From contig JAWWUD010000098.1 of the NCBI GenBank assembly GCA_033964015.1, positions 124,001 through 188,000 on the forward strand: 64,000 nucleotides of DNA. Reading direction: 5' to 3'. The DNA comes from Scolanthus callimorphus (taxonomy: Eukaryota > Cnidaria > Anthozoa > Actiniaria > Edwardsiidae). The notes beneath the pieces are model-generated. The model ran no database searches. It worked only from the letters and a program-made list of their open reading frames with translations, and was not told the origin of the DNA. Every line of letters begins with the position of its first letter. Positions within the stretch are counted from its first letter, which is position 1. Positions 47,301 through 57,037 of this stretch are shown here, in pieces. The position numbers and the translations under genes were made by a program.

Positions 47301-50300
47301 TGCGCACTACTTTTCTTGGAGACCCAGGGTTGAGTTTTGTGTTGCCCTATCAAGCAACGCATTTTACAGCCTTTCTTTAAACGTAGTCGGCCTTATATAT
47401 GTGTATTTCCTGGCAAAAAAATGAATAAACTAAACTAAACTGAATATGAGACCCAAATCCTACGCACACAGACCAAAAGGCAGTATGGGTAAAATCGAAA
47501 CGTCACTGGTCTGGCTGCTGAATTTAGTCCGGTCAATTTCGCCCGAAAAAAACCGAACCTGGAAAAAATTGCAACAAATTTTTGGCACCAATTGTCAAAA
47601 ACATATGTAGGAATAACATATCCAAATTTCGTAGAAATCTGACATTGGTTAAATTTTTGGTTTTACCGGCGACGTCAAGGGCGCCTTATGTTTTCGGCGA
47701 GAATGTTTATGGACTGTACGGATGAAGCCGGGGAAGATTGAATAAGATCTTTCGGTTGAAACAAATAATTTCTGAGCGATGAGTTACGGCTATGAATATT
47801 TTATTCCTCTTAGCGTATAAATTCGAACTTTAGTGTATCACCTACGCGGGAAATACAACAATACGGGATTCTTCAAAACTCAGGATTATTTAGTTATTAT
47901 TTTGCAGAACTGGTTATAATCAAACACAACATTCACATCTATGCAATCACATTATGCAGTAGAAAGAAGTTGCTCGATATCGCGTTCAATATCACACCGA
48001 GTTACGGTTATACAGTCTATAGCCCTACCTTCGAATTGTTCGCTATCATTGTCCAAGTGCCACCGAAAACAACAGGCTTTCCTTCGTGCAGACGGAAAAC
48101 CCTAAATTTAACCAATTTTAACCCGAATGGATTTTCACAAAATATGGACACGTATTTCTCACATATGTTTCTGAGAATTTGCTGTATAAAAGTCCCATGT
48201 TGCAATTTTTTCCAGGTTAAAAGCTAAATTGACCGGACTAATTCTACAACTCGCCTACTCAAACAGTGAGCCGATTCAGGACCTACCCAGACAACTTTGC
48301 GGTCTGAGCGCGTCTAGCTTCCGACAATGTTTTTTGAAATAACCATTCTAAAAGGAAGCGAGCAGGAGTTTGTTTTGCACATGGAAATCCCTTGTACAGA
48401 CGTACGGATCCATGCGAATAATGCGACTCGTTACCAGCGTGTTTGGTACGCCTCACGTTTATATCTTCGTGCATCACGTGTTTCGCTCGTAGAATACGCG
48501 AGTTATATAACAGCGCGAACATCCCGCCGTCCTTGACACCACGTGTTGTTCTCAACACGGGTTTTTCTGGACGGAAAAACAACCATCAGGGTGAATAATC
48601 TTGCGAAACTATTCAATTCATTCCCCTTCATTTGAAGTTAATAGTGAGAGAACGCCACAAAAACCATCATTTGAATACTGTTACAGTATTATCTCGAGTC
48701 ATTGTGTGTAGAAAGACATGGGCATTTCTTCACCATATTGTTTTCAATTTCCACCTCTTCTAATTTTCGCTTTAGTGATGTTTGTTTTTCTTTGTGCGGT
48801 TGTGGAGATTTTGTAGATTTTCCAAAGGGAGTTATTCCATTAATTTCTTGAATAACTTGGATAAATTCATCAATTCCCATATACAAACTCTGGTTGTTCT
48901 TTCTTGCATTTTCATCCATGGAATTGTTTTGGCACACTTGAGGGGATATTAAATATTTATACTGTCTTGCTGTACTGTGCCGAACTGTGTTTTCCTGGAA
49001 ATATTACCATTTATACAAGTAGTTCTATTAGAGCGTTGACTCTAAAGTCTTGATAAAATGAGCTCGTTTAAAAGTATCACCAATTTCCCCCAACCTTCAG
49101 TGCAGAGTAAGCTGTTTGGAATCTTGAGTATTTTGGTGACTATGAATCATTTCAGGACTTACCACCCATCCCATATGCAAACTCGTGTCTGTAATTGACC
49201 AATCAAACTGCTCGCCAAGTTAACAGACACCATACGTTGATTTCTTGCTCTCAAATTAGCCAATCAGAGCGCTTTTTGTTGCATCGTCAAGCCTTCCAAA
49301 CAGATTCTACTTTTCCATCTCCTCAGAAAATCTTGCCTTATTTCAAATGCAAACTGGGTGTGATTTGTACGATGATTAAAGCTAATCTTTTCTCTCAAAC
49401 CTTCGCGCATCGTTAGGCCAGAGATCAGCTGCAGTGCAGTGACGAAAAAAGACATTTTCCCCGGAGGTATATCGATTCTCGATAAATATCGATTGTTGAT
49501 AAATACGTTATTATAAATTTTTATCGTTATAATAGTTTATCGAAAAATCGGTCGCGTTCAAAGCAATAATTAGCGAAGCACCGATAAAAACGAGGCAGAC
49601 ATTCAGAAATGCAATATTTAATAAATTATGAATCACTTCTATCAAAAGAAAACCAATTTTCTTTTTTTTTAAATAACGAGTCAATGCATCGACATTAGTG
49701 GAGACTTCATTTTCACCCGACGGTCTTGTCAAGTTTTGCTCGTGTCATGACTCACTGCGACATGACTTGGCTCTGGCTTACACACGCACGTCTCTGACGC
49801 GTACGACGCACCAAAATCGCAGAGATTACGTGACCTCGTACCATATTTGGCTAAAACATCGTATGACAATTCAATTGGGCGATCACTACATCATCAATTC
49901 GAATTCGAATCAATTCAATTGAATCAATTGAATTTCAGGCAGAGGGAAAAATCCTGTAGATAATAATATATAAAAATATATCGAATACGTGTTCTAATAA
50001 TACCCTATTGTAGTACAGACTAGACTGACCATAAATCATCCCCTAGTGAGAGTACACTTACAAAATTGTTGAACCTATTGGTTTGACCGAGTAATTTATG
50101 AAACGCTGTTATATTTCAGGTAAGGTAAGGCACGTGTAAGGTAAGGTTGGTAAGGTAAATTGCGCGCAGTTAAAATAACTCTCATGAATTTCCTTTTTTA
50201 GCTGCCGGCGGCAGTGACGCAACTCGAACCCGGATCAAACCAGGTGAGCACTGTTCCCTCCCTCCACCAAGATGATTTCTTCCCGCTAACCAGGAGTGCC

Positions 50301-53300
50301 CCTCCCTCCACTGAGAGGTCCTCCTCCATGCACCACGCTCTCAACCAAGAAGACCCCTTCCTGCCACGAGGACCCCTCACAACACCTTCCACCAAGAGGG
50401 TTCCTACCTCCACCAAGAGAACCCCTTCCCACCACAAAGAGGGCCCCTACCTCCACCAAGAGAACCTCTTCCCACCACCAAGAGGGCTCCTACCTCCACC
50501 AAGAGAACCCCTTCCCACCACCAAGAGGGCTCCTACCTCCACCAAGAGAACCCCTTCCCACCACCAAGAGGGCCCCTACCTCCACCAAGAGAACCTCTTC
50601 CCACCACCAAGAGGGCCCCTACCTCCACCAAGAGAACCTCTTCCAACCACCTAGAGGGCCCCTTCCTCCACCAAGAGAACCCCTTCCCACCACCTTAGAG
50701 GGCCCCTAACTTAATCAATAGGACCCTTCCCTACAACCGCTACCAAGAGGACCTTCCCTCCACCAAGAGGAACTGCTTGCCTAAATGGCATTTTCATGAC
50801 AATCGAGGCATGCTATGTTATTTACTGGCCAATTGAATATTGCTCTTTCTCTTACGGGGTGTATGTTGTTGTTTGTAGATGTTCAAGTCAGATGTTGTTC
50901 GATTCACCATTTCTTCCCCTGTCATCCCCCCGAAGGTCATCGATTATAACATGAAGGACGGCACCGAGGTAAACATCACATCTTATGCTTTGACCTATTT
51001 TGAACAGGGTAGTGTGCTCCTTTTTAAGCTCGCCCCATGTGTCAGATTTTCATCGCGCCACAGGAACCCCAAGCACACACAGGGTGGCGATTCAACAAGG
51101 CCTAAAAACTCACCGGACCAGTTTCTTTGAAGGTCTGCATTTTGTTTCTGGCCCGTCGCGCTAGGTGATATTTTTATTCACATCTCGGAACGATTGAAAT
51201 GGTTTGTTGCTTTGTAGACCGAATTGAGGCCGGTTTTATCCAAGCGACCTACATTTCCAAGCGATGACTACCAATGTACAAGACTTGAAGTCCCAAGTCA
51301 GGTAATTTCTAGGAATGCAATTCTAGCGTTCGATTGCCTGCCTGCTTGCTGGTCTGTATGTCCGACTATCTGTCGCTTGGATAGAAGGATAGACGGTGGG
51401 TCAGGAGGTCGGATGATCGACAGGGAGTCTGTTAGAAAAAGAGCGGGTTTGAATTGAGTGTAATTGTATTTGCGTTTACTTTGCATTCTCATTGGTCGCT
51501 CATTTCTATCAGCCAATCATAATTTTATTAGTGATCACGTGCTCCGCCGCGTGACAGAGATTGTCCTTGGTTTGGCGAAATCAGCGACAAAACCAGTCAC
51601 GTGTCCAATGAGTGATAGTGGTTTTGTTTCTGATGGTCACTTGATTGGCTAGGTGTAGGTCTTTCTGTTTTCATGTTAAATTTGCTCTAAGACTATAGAA
51701 TATGCTCTAGTCATGCGTATCCCTTCTCCACAGGACGGCACGAATGTCCCTGTCACGCTGTTCCACCACAAGAATGTCAAGAAAGCAGGGCGTAACCCCA
51801 TGCTACTACATGTCTATGGTAAAGGGAAACCCCGCAATACATACCCTAATACATGTCTATGGTAAAGGGAACCCCCGCAATACATACCCTAATATATGTC
51901 TATGGTAAAGGGAAACCACGCATTACATACCCTAATACATGTCTATGGTAAAGGGAAACCCCAAAATACATACAGTAATACATGTCTATGGTAACTACAT
52001 GTCTATGGTAAAGGGAAACCTCGCCAATACATACCCTAATACATGTCTATGGTAAAGGGAAACCTCGCCAATACATACCCTAATACATGTCTATGGTAAA
52101 AGGAAACCCCGCAATACATACCCTAATACATGTCTATGGTAAAGGGAAACCTCGCAATACATACCCTAATACATGTCTATGGTAAAGGGAAACCCCGCAA
52201 TACATACCCTAATACATGTCTATGGTAAAGGGAAACCCCGCAATACATACCCTAATACATGTCTATGGTAAAGGGAAACCCCGCAATACATACCCTAATA
52301 CATGTCTATGGTAAAGGGAAAACCCGCAATACATACCCTAATACATGTCTATGGTAAAGGGAAACCCCGCAATACATACCCTAATACATGTCTATGGTAA
52401 AGGGAAACCCCGCAATACATACCCTAATACATGTCTATGGTAAAGGGAAACCCCGTAATAGATACCCTAATACATGTCTATGGTAAAGGGAAACGCAAAG
52501 TGAGGTCGATCGAGAGCGAAGGAACGGCGGCTGAAATTCCAGGCTATATGCGAAGACGAACGGATTACGTTTCTTTTCTACGAACTACGTATGAGTCCAT
52601 CACTCTTATAATTCTTCAGCCAGGAATATATTTTGTTACGTTTACATACCATGCACTACGTCATTCTTGACGAATGTGTTGTTGCCCAACCTAGGCTGGC
52701 TTTACCCTGACTGCTTCATAGGGCCGGATCTTTTAGAGCAAAACCAGTCTTTCCTTACTTGCCCATGTTTTGTGTTTTATTCCTCAGGCTCCTATGGTAT
52801 CAATGTGAACATGGGTTTCACTCCAGAGCAGCTTTGCTTGTTGACACGAGGGTGGGTCTTGGCTTTCTGTCATGCTAGGTGAGCTCAATTTCGTGTTCGT
52901 AGCACGCCATTTGGATATCTCGTCCTTTTGGTGTAATCCTTGGCCGCCCGTTTGTGTAGTCCTTAGCCGCCCAATCCTTTGAGGTGTCTTCAACTAAAAC
53001 AACTGTGTTGTCTTTGCTCTAGCGTGTCTTAACAGCCGCGTCCAATTCGCTTCCCTCCCCAAGTGTCCCTCCGCGAAGGAGGCCATGGCGACGAGGGCGA
53101 ATTGGGCGCTCTTTCATTTGAGGTTCGCCTCTACATCTTCTAACTAGCGTATTTTAGTGTAACTATTGAGAATGCAGTACATCCTGACTTAGCCCTCCCC
53201 CCTCCCCGTTGTACTTGCCACACACAGGCCCTCCCCCCCCCCCTCCCGTTGTACTTGCCACACACAGGCCCTCCCCCCTCCCCGTTGTACTTGCCACACA

Positions 53301-56300
53301 CAGGCCCTCGCTCCCCCCTCCCCGTTGTACTTGCCACACACAGGCCCTCCCCCCCCCTCCCCGTTGTACTTGCCACACACAGACTACCCCTGGATGAGCA
53401 ACTTGACCTCTTTGCAAAACTTTATATCCTTCTTTATTCTTAATAGAACGTAGAGCCTTGTCCGGGCTAATTTGTACAAATCTTTCTTGCAGGGGTGGAG
53501 GAGAATTAGGCCGAGAATGGTACCATCAAGCCAGACTTCACCACAAACACAGAACATTTGAGGTGTTTTTTTTTTGTCTTTCATTTCAAACAACTAAGTG
53601 CAATACATTTTGTTTCATCCACTTTACTTTTTATTTTCTGCTCACTCCAGGATTTCGAGGCGTGTGCAAAGTTTCTACAGCGCATGGGCTACTCCAGTCC
53701 ACCGCTGACGGCTGCCAAAGGTGTGAGCGCAGGCGGGCTTGTTGTCGGAGCAGTTTGTAACAGGTCTCCCGAACTTTTCAAAGCTGTCATTATGAAGGTG
53801 ACTATATAGAGTCAAGTTCTTCTTGTTTTCCACGAACTAAACAAATAAAAAGGGTTTTCTTGATCTGCCAAGCTTCAGGGCGCGACCACTGGCTCACAAA
53901 AAGCATGCCAAACGCTTTCCGTATCAATCCGTACCATAGATTGTTGACCGAGGTTGAACATGTTGTTTACTACACAATTTTGTCAACATTTACTGCATGA
54001 AGCGGCATATGGTCGCACTGTTTAGCACAGCTATCACATACAAGCCCAAGTGGGTGGACAGAATTGACCGTTTTCACGATGTTGTAAGAACAATACCCTT
54101 GAGCCGTTCCGACTCGTTCTGGCGAAGACAGCTTTTTATTATTCAAATCAGACAAGCATTGTTCTCACCCCTTTTATGTTGCGTGCGCAAGATCGTAAAA
54201 CTGTCAATTGGAAAGAGAACTGTCAAAACTTTGAAGACCTTGGGTCCGACGGGCATGGTAATGTAATGATTTGCTGGAATTTGGTAATTTAATACACAGC
54301 AAAAACTGTCGAAACACGGCGCCGATGCATGGTATTATTGATGAAGGGTCCTTCATATAGGTGACTGTATTCAATCTTCTCTCCCGTGACTATTTAGGTC
54401 CCTTTTTGGATGTCTTGACGTCAATGCTGGACCCAGACCTCCCTCTCACATCCCAAGAGTACGACGAGTGGGGAGATCCAAGGTAGGCTCATTATTACTC
54501 GTCATATACTCGCCGTCATATACTCTCTATACTCGCCGTCATATACTCGCCGTCATATACTCGCCGTCATATACTCGCCGTCATATACTCGCCGTCATAT
54601 ACTCGCTATACTCGCCGTCATATACTCGCCGTCATATACTCGCTATACTCGCCGTCATATACTCGCCGTCATATACTCGCCGTCATATACTCGCCGTCAT
54701 ATACTCGCCGTCATACTCGCCGTCATATACTCGCCGTCATATACTCGCTATACGCTATACTCGCCGTCATATACTCGCTATACTTGCGTCATATACTCGC
54801 TATACTCGCCGTCATATACTCGCTATACTCGCCGTCATATACTCGCTATACTCGCCGTCATATACTCGCTATACTCGCCGTCATATACTCGCTATACTCG
54901 CCGTCATATACTCGCCGTCATATACTCGCTATACTCGCCGTCAAATACTCGCTATACTCGCCGTCATATACTCGCCGTCATATACTCGCTATACTCGCCG
55001 TCATATACTCGCCGTCATATACTCGCTATACTCGCCGTCATATACTCGCTATCTCGCCGTCATATACTCGCTATACTCGCCGTCATATACTCGCTATACT
55101 CGCCGTCAAATACTCGCTATACTCGCCGTCATATACTCGCTATACTTGCGTCATATACTCGCTATACTCGCCGTCATATACTCGCTATACTCGCCGTCAT
55201 ATACTCGCTACATTTGCTTGGCTTTACGTGCGAGTAATTCACGAGAAATTTATTATTTGTATACAATGAGTCTCATTTTAGCATCTCTTGCTTGTAGGTC
55301 GAACGAACTCGACTATAACTTCATCAAGTCTTACTGCCCATACTATAACATTGCGGACCACAAGGTAGGGGGGACTGTATAACATTGACCACAAGGTAAA
55401 GGGGGGGGGGGGGAGATTCAGCAGAGTAAGGTTTGGGTTCTGTTCTCGCTGTTCCTCTTGGTGAACGAGGCAAAAGAAGCGCTCAGAAATCTGTTTAAAG
55501 TAATTCAGCTGGTTCAAAGTAATGTATCGCGAGCCTGCTGTAAAACTGGAGCTCCTAGTTCTTTGATCAGCCTCGCACGTGTTCGTCTGAACAAGATTAT
55601 GAATTCTCAGATGTATTTCGTTTTAGCGCTATCCGTCCATGCTAGTATCCGGGTCCATATTTGACGAGCGAGTACCCTACTGGGTCCCTCTCAAGTACGT
55701 AGCCAAGATGCGCCTGCAAGCACATGATACACGTGCTCAGCGATCTGTCGGCAGCAGTCCCCATCTGAGCACTGATCCAGACGATCCCATCATCCTTTGC
55801 TCCATTGACGAGGAGAGTGGCCATTTTGGAAGCGGTCACGTGCAAGATTCATTTGAAGAGGTAGGTGCTTGATAGTGAATACTAAAACGCAAAACGCCTC
55901 ATGTCTCCTGGCGACACAAAAGCAGCTGCGAAGGATGCTAGTTATCAACCGTGCCGTAACGGTATTGTGCCGTGCCGTGTCTAAGCGTTTTGATTGGTTG
56001 ATTAGTCACGAAGTGATTGGCTGAATGTTCCGAAGTTCCGTGCCGTGACCGTACCGTTTTCCGTGTATTTTATACGCCATGTCTCCTCTTAGTGATGGAC
56101 AATATGATCCAATGCTCAGTAATGTTCACAACATGAGCAGCCGTGGCGTATCAGATTTACTACACGAGCCGCACGCGACCGTGTAATGATCTAAGCGCGC
56201 GACACATTTTGATATTCTAAAACAAAAATGGAAAACGTTTACGTTTTAATACCCATCTCTTCTTTACCGTTTTCTAAATCATAATTTTGATTTGCCTTTC

Positions 56301-56356
56301 AGAGAGCAGAAGAGTATGCGTTCCTCCATAAAGCATTAGGGCTTCCTCTCGAGTGA
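38386..56356 (+). CDS. PREPL: PREPL-like / oligopeptidase B-like serine peptidase, 22 exons
   Basis: S9A prolyl-oligopeptidase family. Exons: 38386-38616, 39768-39799, 40569-40674, 40827-40911, 41159-41262, 41501-41615, 42172-42304, 42951-43026, 43386-43523, 46182-46250, 47113-47232, 50202-50243, 50879-50968, 51218-51301, 51734-51818, 52788-52878, 53493-53562, 53651-53797, 54398-54482, 55298-55364, 55627-55860, 56303-56356. All have GT-AG borders; phases agree except exon 19, which is one base short. With that base the product is 752 residues (human PREPL about 727). The N-terminus (MLRSAVRPCYFQISRSG) looks mitochondrial. The propeller half includes EWGHDDTTIYYTTPD and LEPGSNQ. The hydrolase half has HVYGSYG, RGGGELG, nucleophile Ser583 in GVSAGG, Asp670 in FDERVPYW and His723 in ESGHFG. 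Exon 2 is a 32-nt microexon. PREPL versus oligopeptidase B orthology needs a tree. Confidence 0.88.
39249..39393. repeat. 145-bp palindrome in PREPL intron 1
   Basis: ACAATTATTG, GCATGATAGTGA and GTGTTATCCGCC on the left face TCACTATCATGC and CAATAATTGT on the right, with GGCAGATAACAC near the loop. A hairpin MITE by structure. Confidence 0.65.
39966..40151. mobile_element. 186-bp MITE in PREPL intron 2
   Basis: TGGTTCCAGAAAATATCC and its complement GGATATTTTCTGGAACCA form the ends; CCCTCTGGAATTTCC occurs twice inside and a GT run lies near 40,099. Confidence 0.75.
43570..44407. mobile_element. Poly-C/G-capped TIR element, copy 1 (PREPL intron 9)
   Basis: The ends TGTATCAGTCAATTCCAGCG...GTGACCAT and their exact complement are followed directly inside by homopolymers: about 10 C at the left and 32 G at 44,347-44,378. 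Flanking trinucleotides are TAA and TGA, close to a TWA duplication. The body matches the element at 58,767-59,998 in reverse orientation. Non-coding; Harbinger-like by duplication size. Confidence 0.85.
44435..45632. mobile_element. 1.2-kb foldback element with ~150-bp arms (PREPL intron 9)
   Basis: GAACGGGTCGGTGCAAGAAC through GCCTAAGTGATCTTTGGGAC and CTAGCCTCTCTG reappears inverted at the right end (45,485-45,632). ATTT on both sides (44,431-44,434 and 45,633-45,636) may be the target duplication. It begins 27 bp after the previous element ends. The arms give the same short frame on opposite strands, an artefact of inversion. Confidence 0.8.
47525..48240. mobile_element. 716-bp TIR element (PREPL intron 11)
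   Basis: TAGTCCGGTCAATTT and its exact complement at the ends, with CCTGGAAAAAATTGCAACA/TGTTGCAATTTTTTCCAGG just inside. ATT on both sides is a possible 3-bp duplication. No transposase. Confidence 0.75.
48689..48994 (-). CDS. Candidate antisense terminal exon in PREPL intron 11
   Basis: After a good acceptor (ATATTTCCAG) the minus strand stays open for 101 codons to TAA. The product is hydrophilic: SLYMGIDEFIQVIQEINGIT, then a basic PHKEKQTSLKRKLEEVEIEN. The codon pattern looks protein-like, and the block could be the last exon of a nested gene or a processed remnant. No upstream exon and no family could be identified. Confidence 0.35.
   Translation of the reverse strand, partial: ENTVRHSTARQYKYLISPQVCQNNSMDENARKNNQSLYMGIDEFIQVIQEINGITPFGKSTKSPQPHKEKQTSLKRKLEEVEIENNMVKKCPCLSTHNDSR
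50260..50770 (+). repeat. 43-bp minisatellite in PREPL intron 12
   Basis: About seven good copies of ACCAAGAGAACCCCTTCCCA with CCACCAAGAGGGCCCCTACC (best at 50,395-50,700) and degenerate flanks. It starts just after the donor at 50,244 and fills most of the intron. Its open frames arise from lack of stops in C-rich repeat. Confidence 0.9.
51802..52497 (+). repeat. 43-bp minisatellite carrying copies of the exon 15 splice donor
   Basis: The unit (CATGTCTATGGTAAAGGGAA, then ACCCCGCAATACATACCCTA) starts inside exon 15: the exon ends CATGTCTATG and the intron begins GTAAAG, and this junction is part of the repeat. CATGTCTATG/GTAA (one copy ATATGTCTATG) occurs seventeen times, so sixteen exact or near-exact decoy donors lie downstream of the real one. 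One unit is shortened (GTAACTACATGTC). Reading through from exon 15 hits TAA in the second unit. Confidence 0.95.
53205..53392 (+). repeat. ~40-bp minisatellite in PREPL intron 16
   Basis: Five copies of CCGTTGTACTTGCCACACAC followed by AGGCCCT and a variable C/T run (CCCCCCCCTCC). Confidence 0.9.
54500..55210 (+). repeat. 15/23-bp minisatellite in PREPL intron 19
   Basis: Mixed 15-bp (CGCCGTCATATACTC) and 23-bp (adding GCTATACT) units fill the intron from about 20 bp after the exon 19 donor. A 304-codon run of open frame here reflects repetition, not coding. Confidence 0.95.
55341..55402 (+). repeat. Duplicated exon 20 end and splice donor
   Basis: TATAACATTGCGGACCACAAG/GTAGGG (the real exon 20 end and donor) is followed at once by TATAACATTGACCACAAG/GTAAAG, a second near-copy with an equally good donor, then a poly-G run. 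Confidence 0.8.
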
Positions 56357-56614
56357 CGGCTAAATACACAACTCCAATCATTAACGTAGCGCATATGTAG
56401 CCACTATCAAGAACCACTGCATGGCTCAGCTGTGCTACCAGATTCCTACCCAGCTTCTTTGTAAGATGCGCGCGTGCTCACTAAGGGACTGGGTATGGGT
56501 GTTTTGGGTTGCAGAGTTGCGGCCCGAAAAAGTTGGCAATGTTTTTATACATATATATATATATATATACATATATCTATCGATATGTAATCGAAATGCT
56601 TATTTTTATATATT

Positions 56615-56620
56615 AATAAA
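56615..56620 (+). terminator. Polyadenylation signal, PREPL-like gene
   Basis: AATAAA 259 bp after the stop codon, the first canonical signal downstream. Confidence 0.5.
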
Positions 56621-57037
56621 AGCCATAACCCTATATCCCGGACAAAAGCTGTCTAGAAAACAAACAGGAGAAACTGATGAAAGTTTCATTTTGAAAATCA
56701 AAATTAATGGCTTCTCAAAGAGGCCTCTTTTCCCGTCAGATCAGAAAATATCCACACCTTGAAAGAACGATTCTTTGATCTACTGAGAATAAAAAAAGTA
56801 CACGATATTCTTTCAAACACGGAAGTTCTTTGTTCGTTAAAATGAGGCCCCCTCTCATTGAATGTTACTAATTCAAATAAGGGAATATTCATCGCCATTA
56901 CTTATGTACTCATTTCCATTTTATGTGTCATTATAATCAATTGTAACACGCCTGAAGAAAATTACAACAAATACCACTACAAAAGATTCTGAGTTTGCAT
57001 TTATATTATTACAATATTATATGTGAAACCGGTTAAA

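Noticed and set aside
50214..50709. Pro/Thr-rich frames in PREPL intron 12
   Set aside because: Minisatellite read through in two phases; exon 12 ends at 50,243.
51802..52497. CRISPR-like regular repeats
   Set aside because: The units are contiguous with no unique spacers, in an animal gene intron; it is a minisatellite.
54468..55382. 304-codon plus-strand frame rich in Tyr, Arg and Ile
   Set aside because: It is the intron 19 minisatellite read through; real exon 19 ends at 54,482 with a donor.
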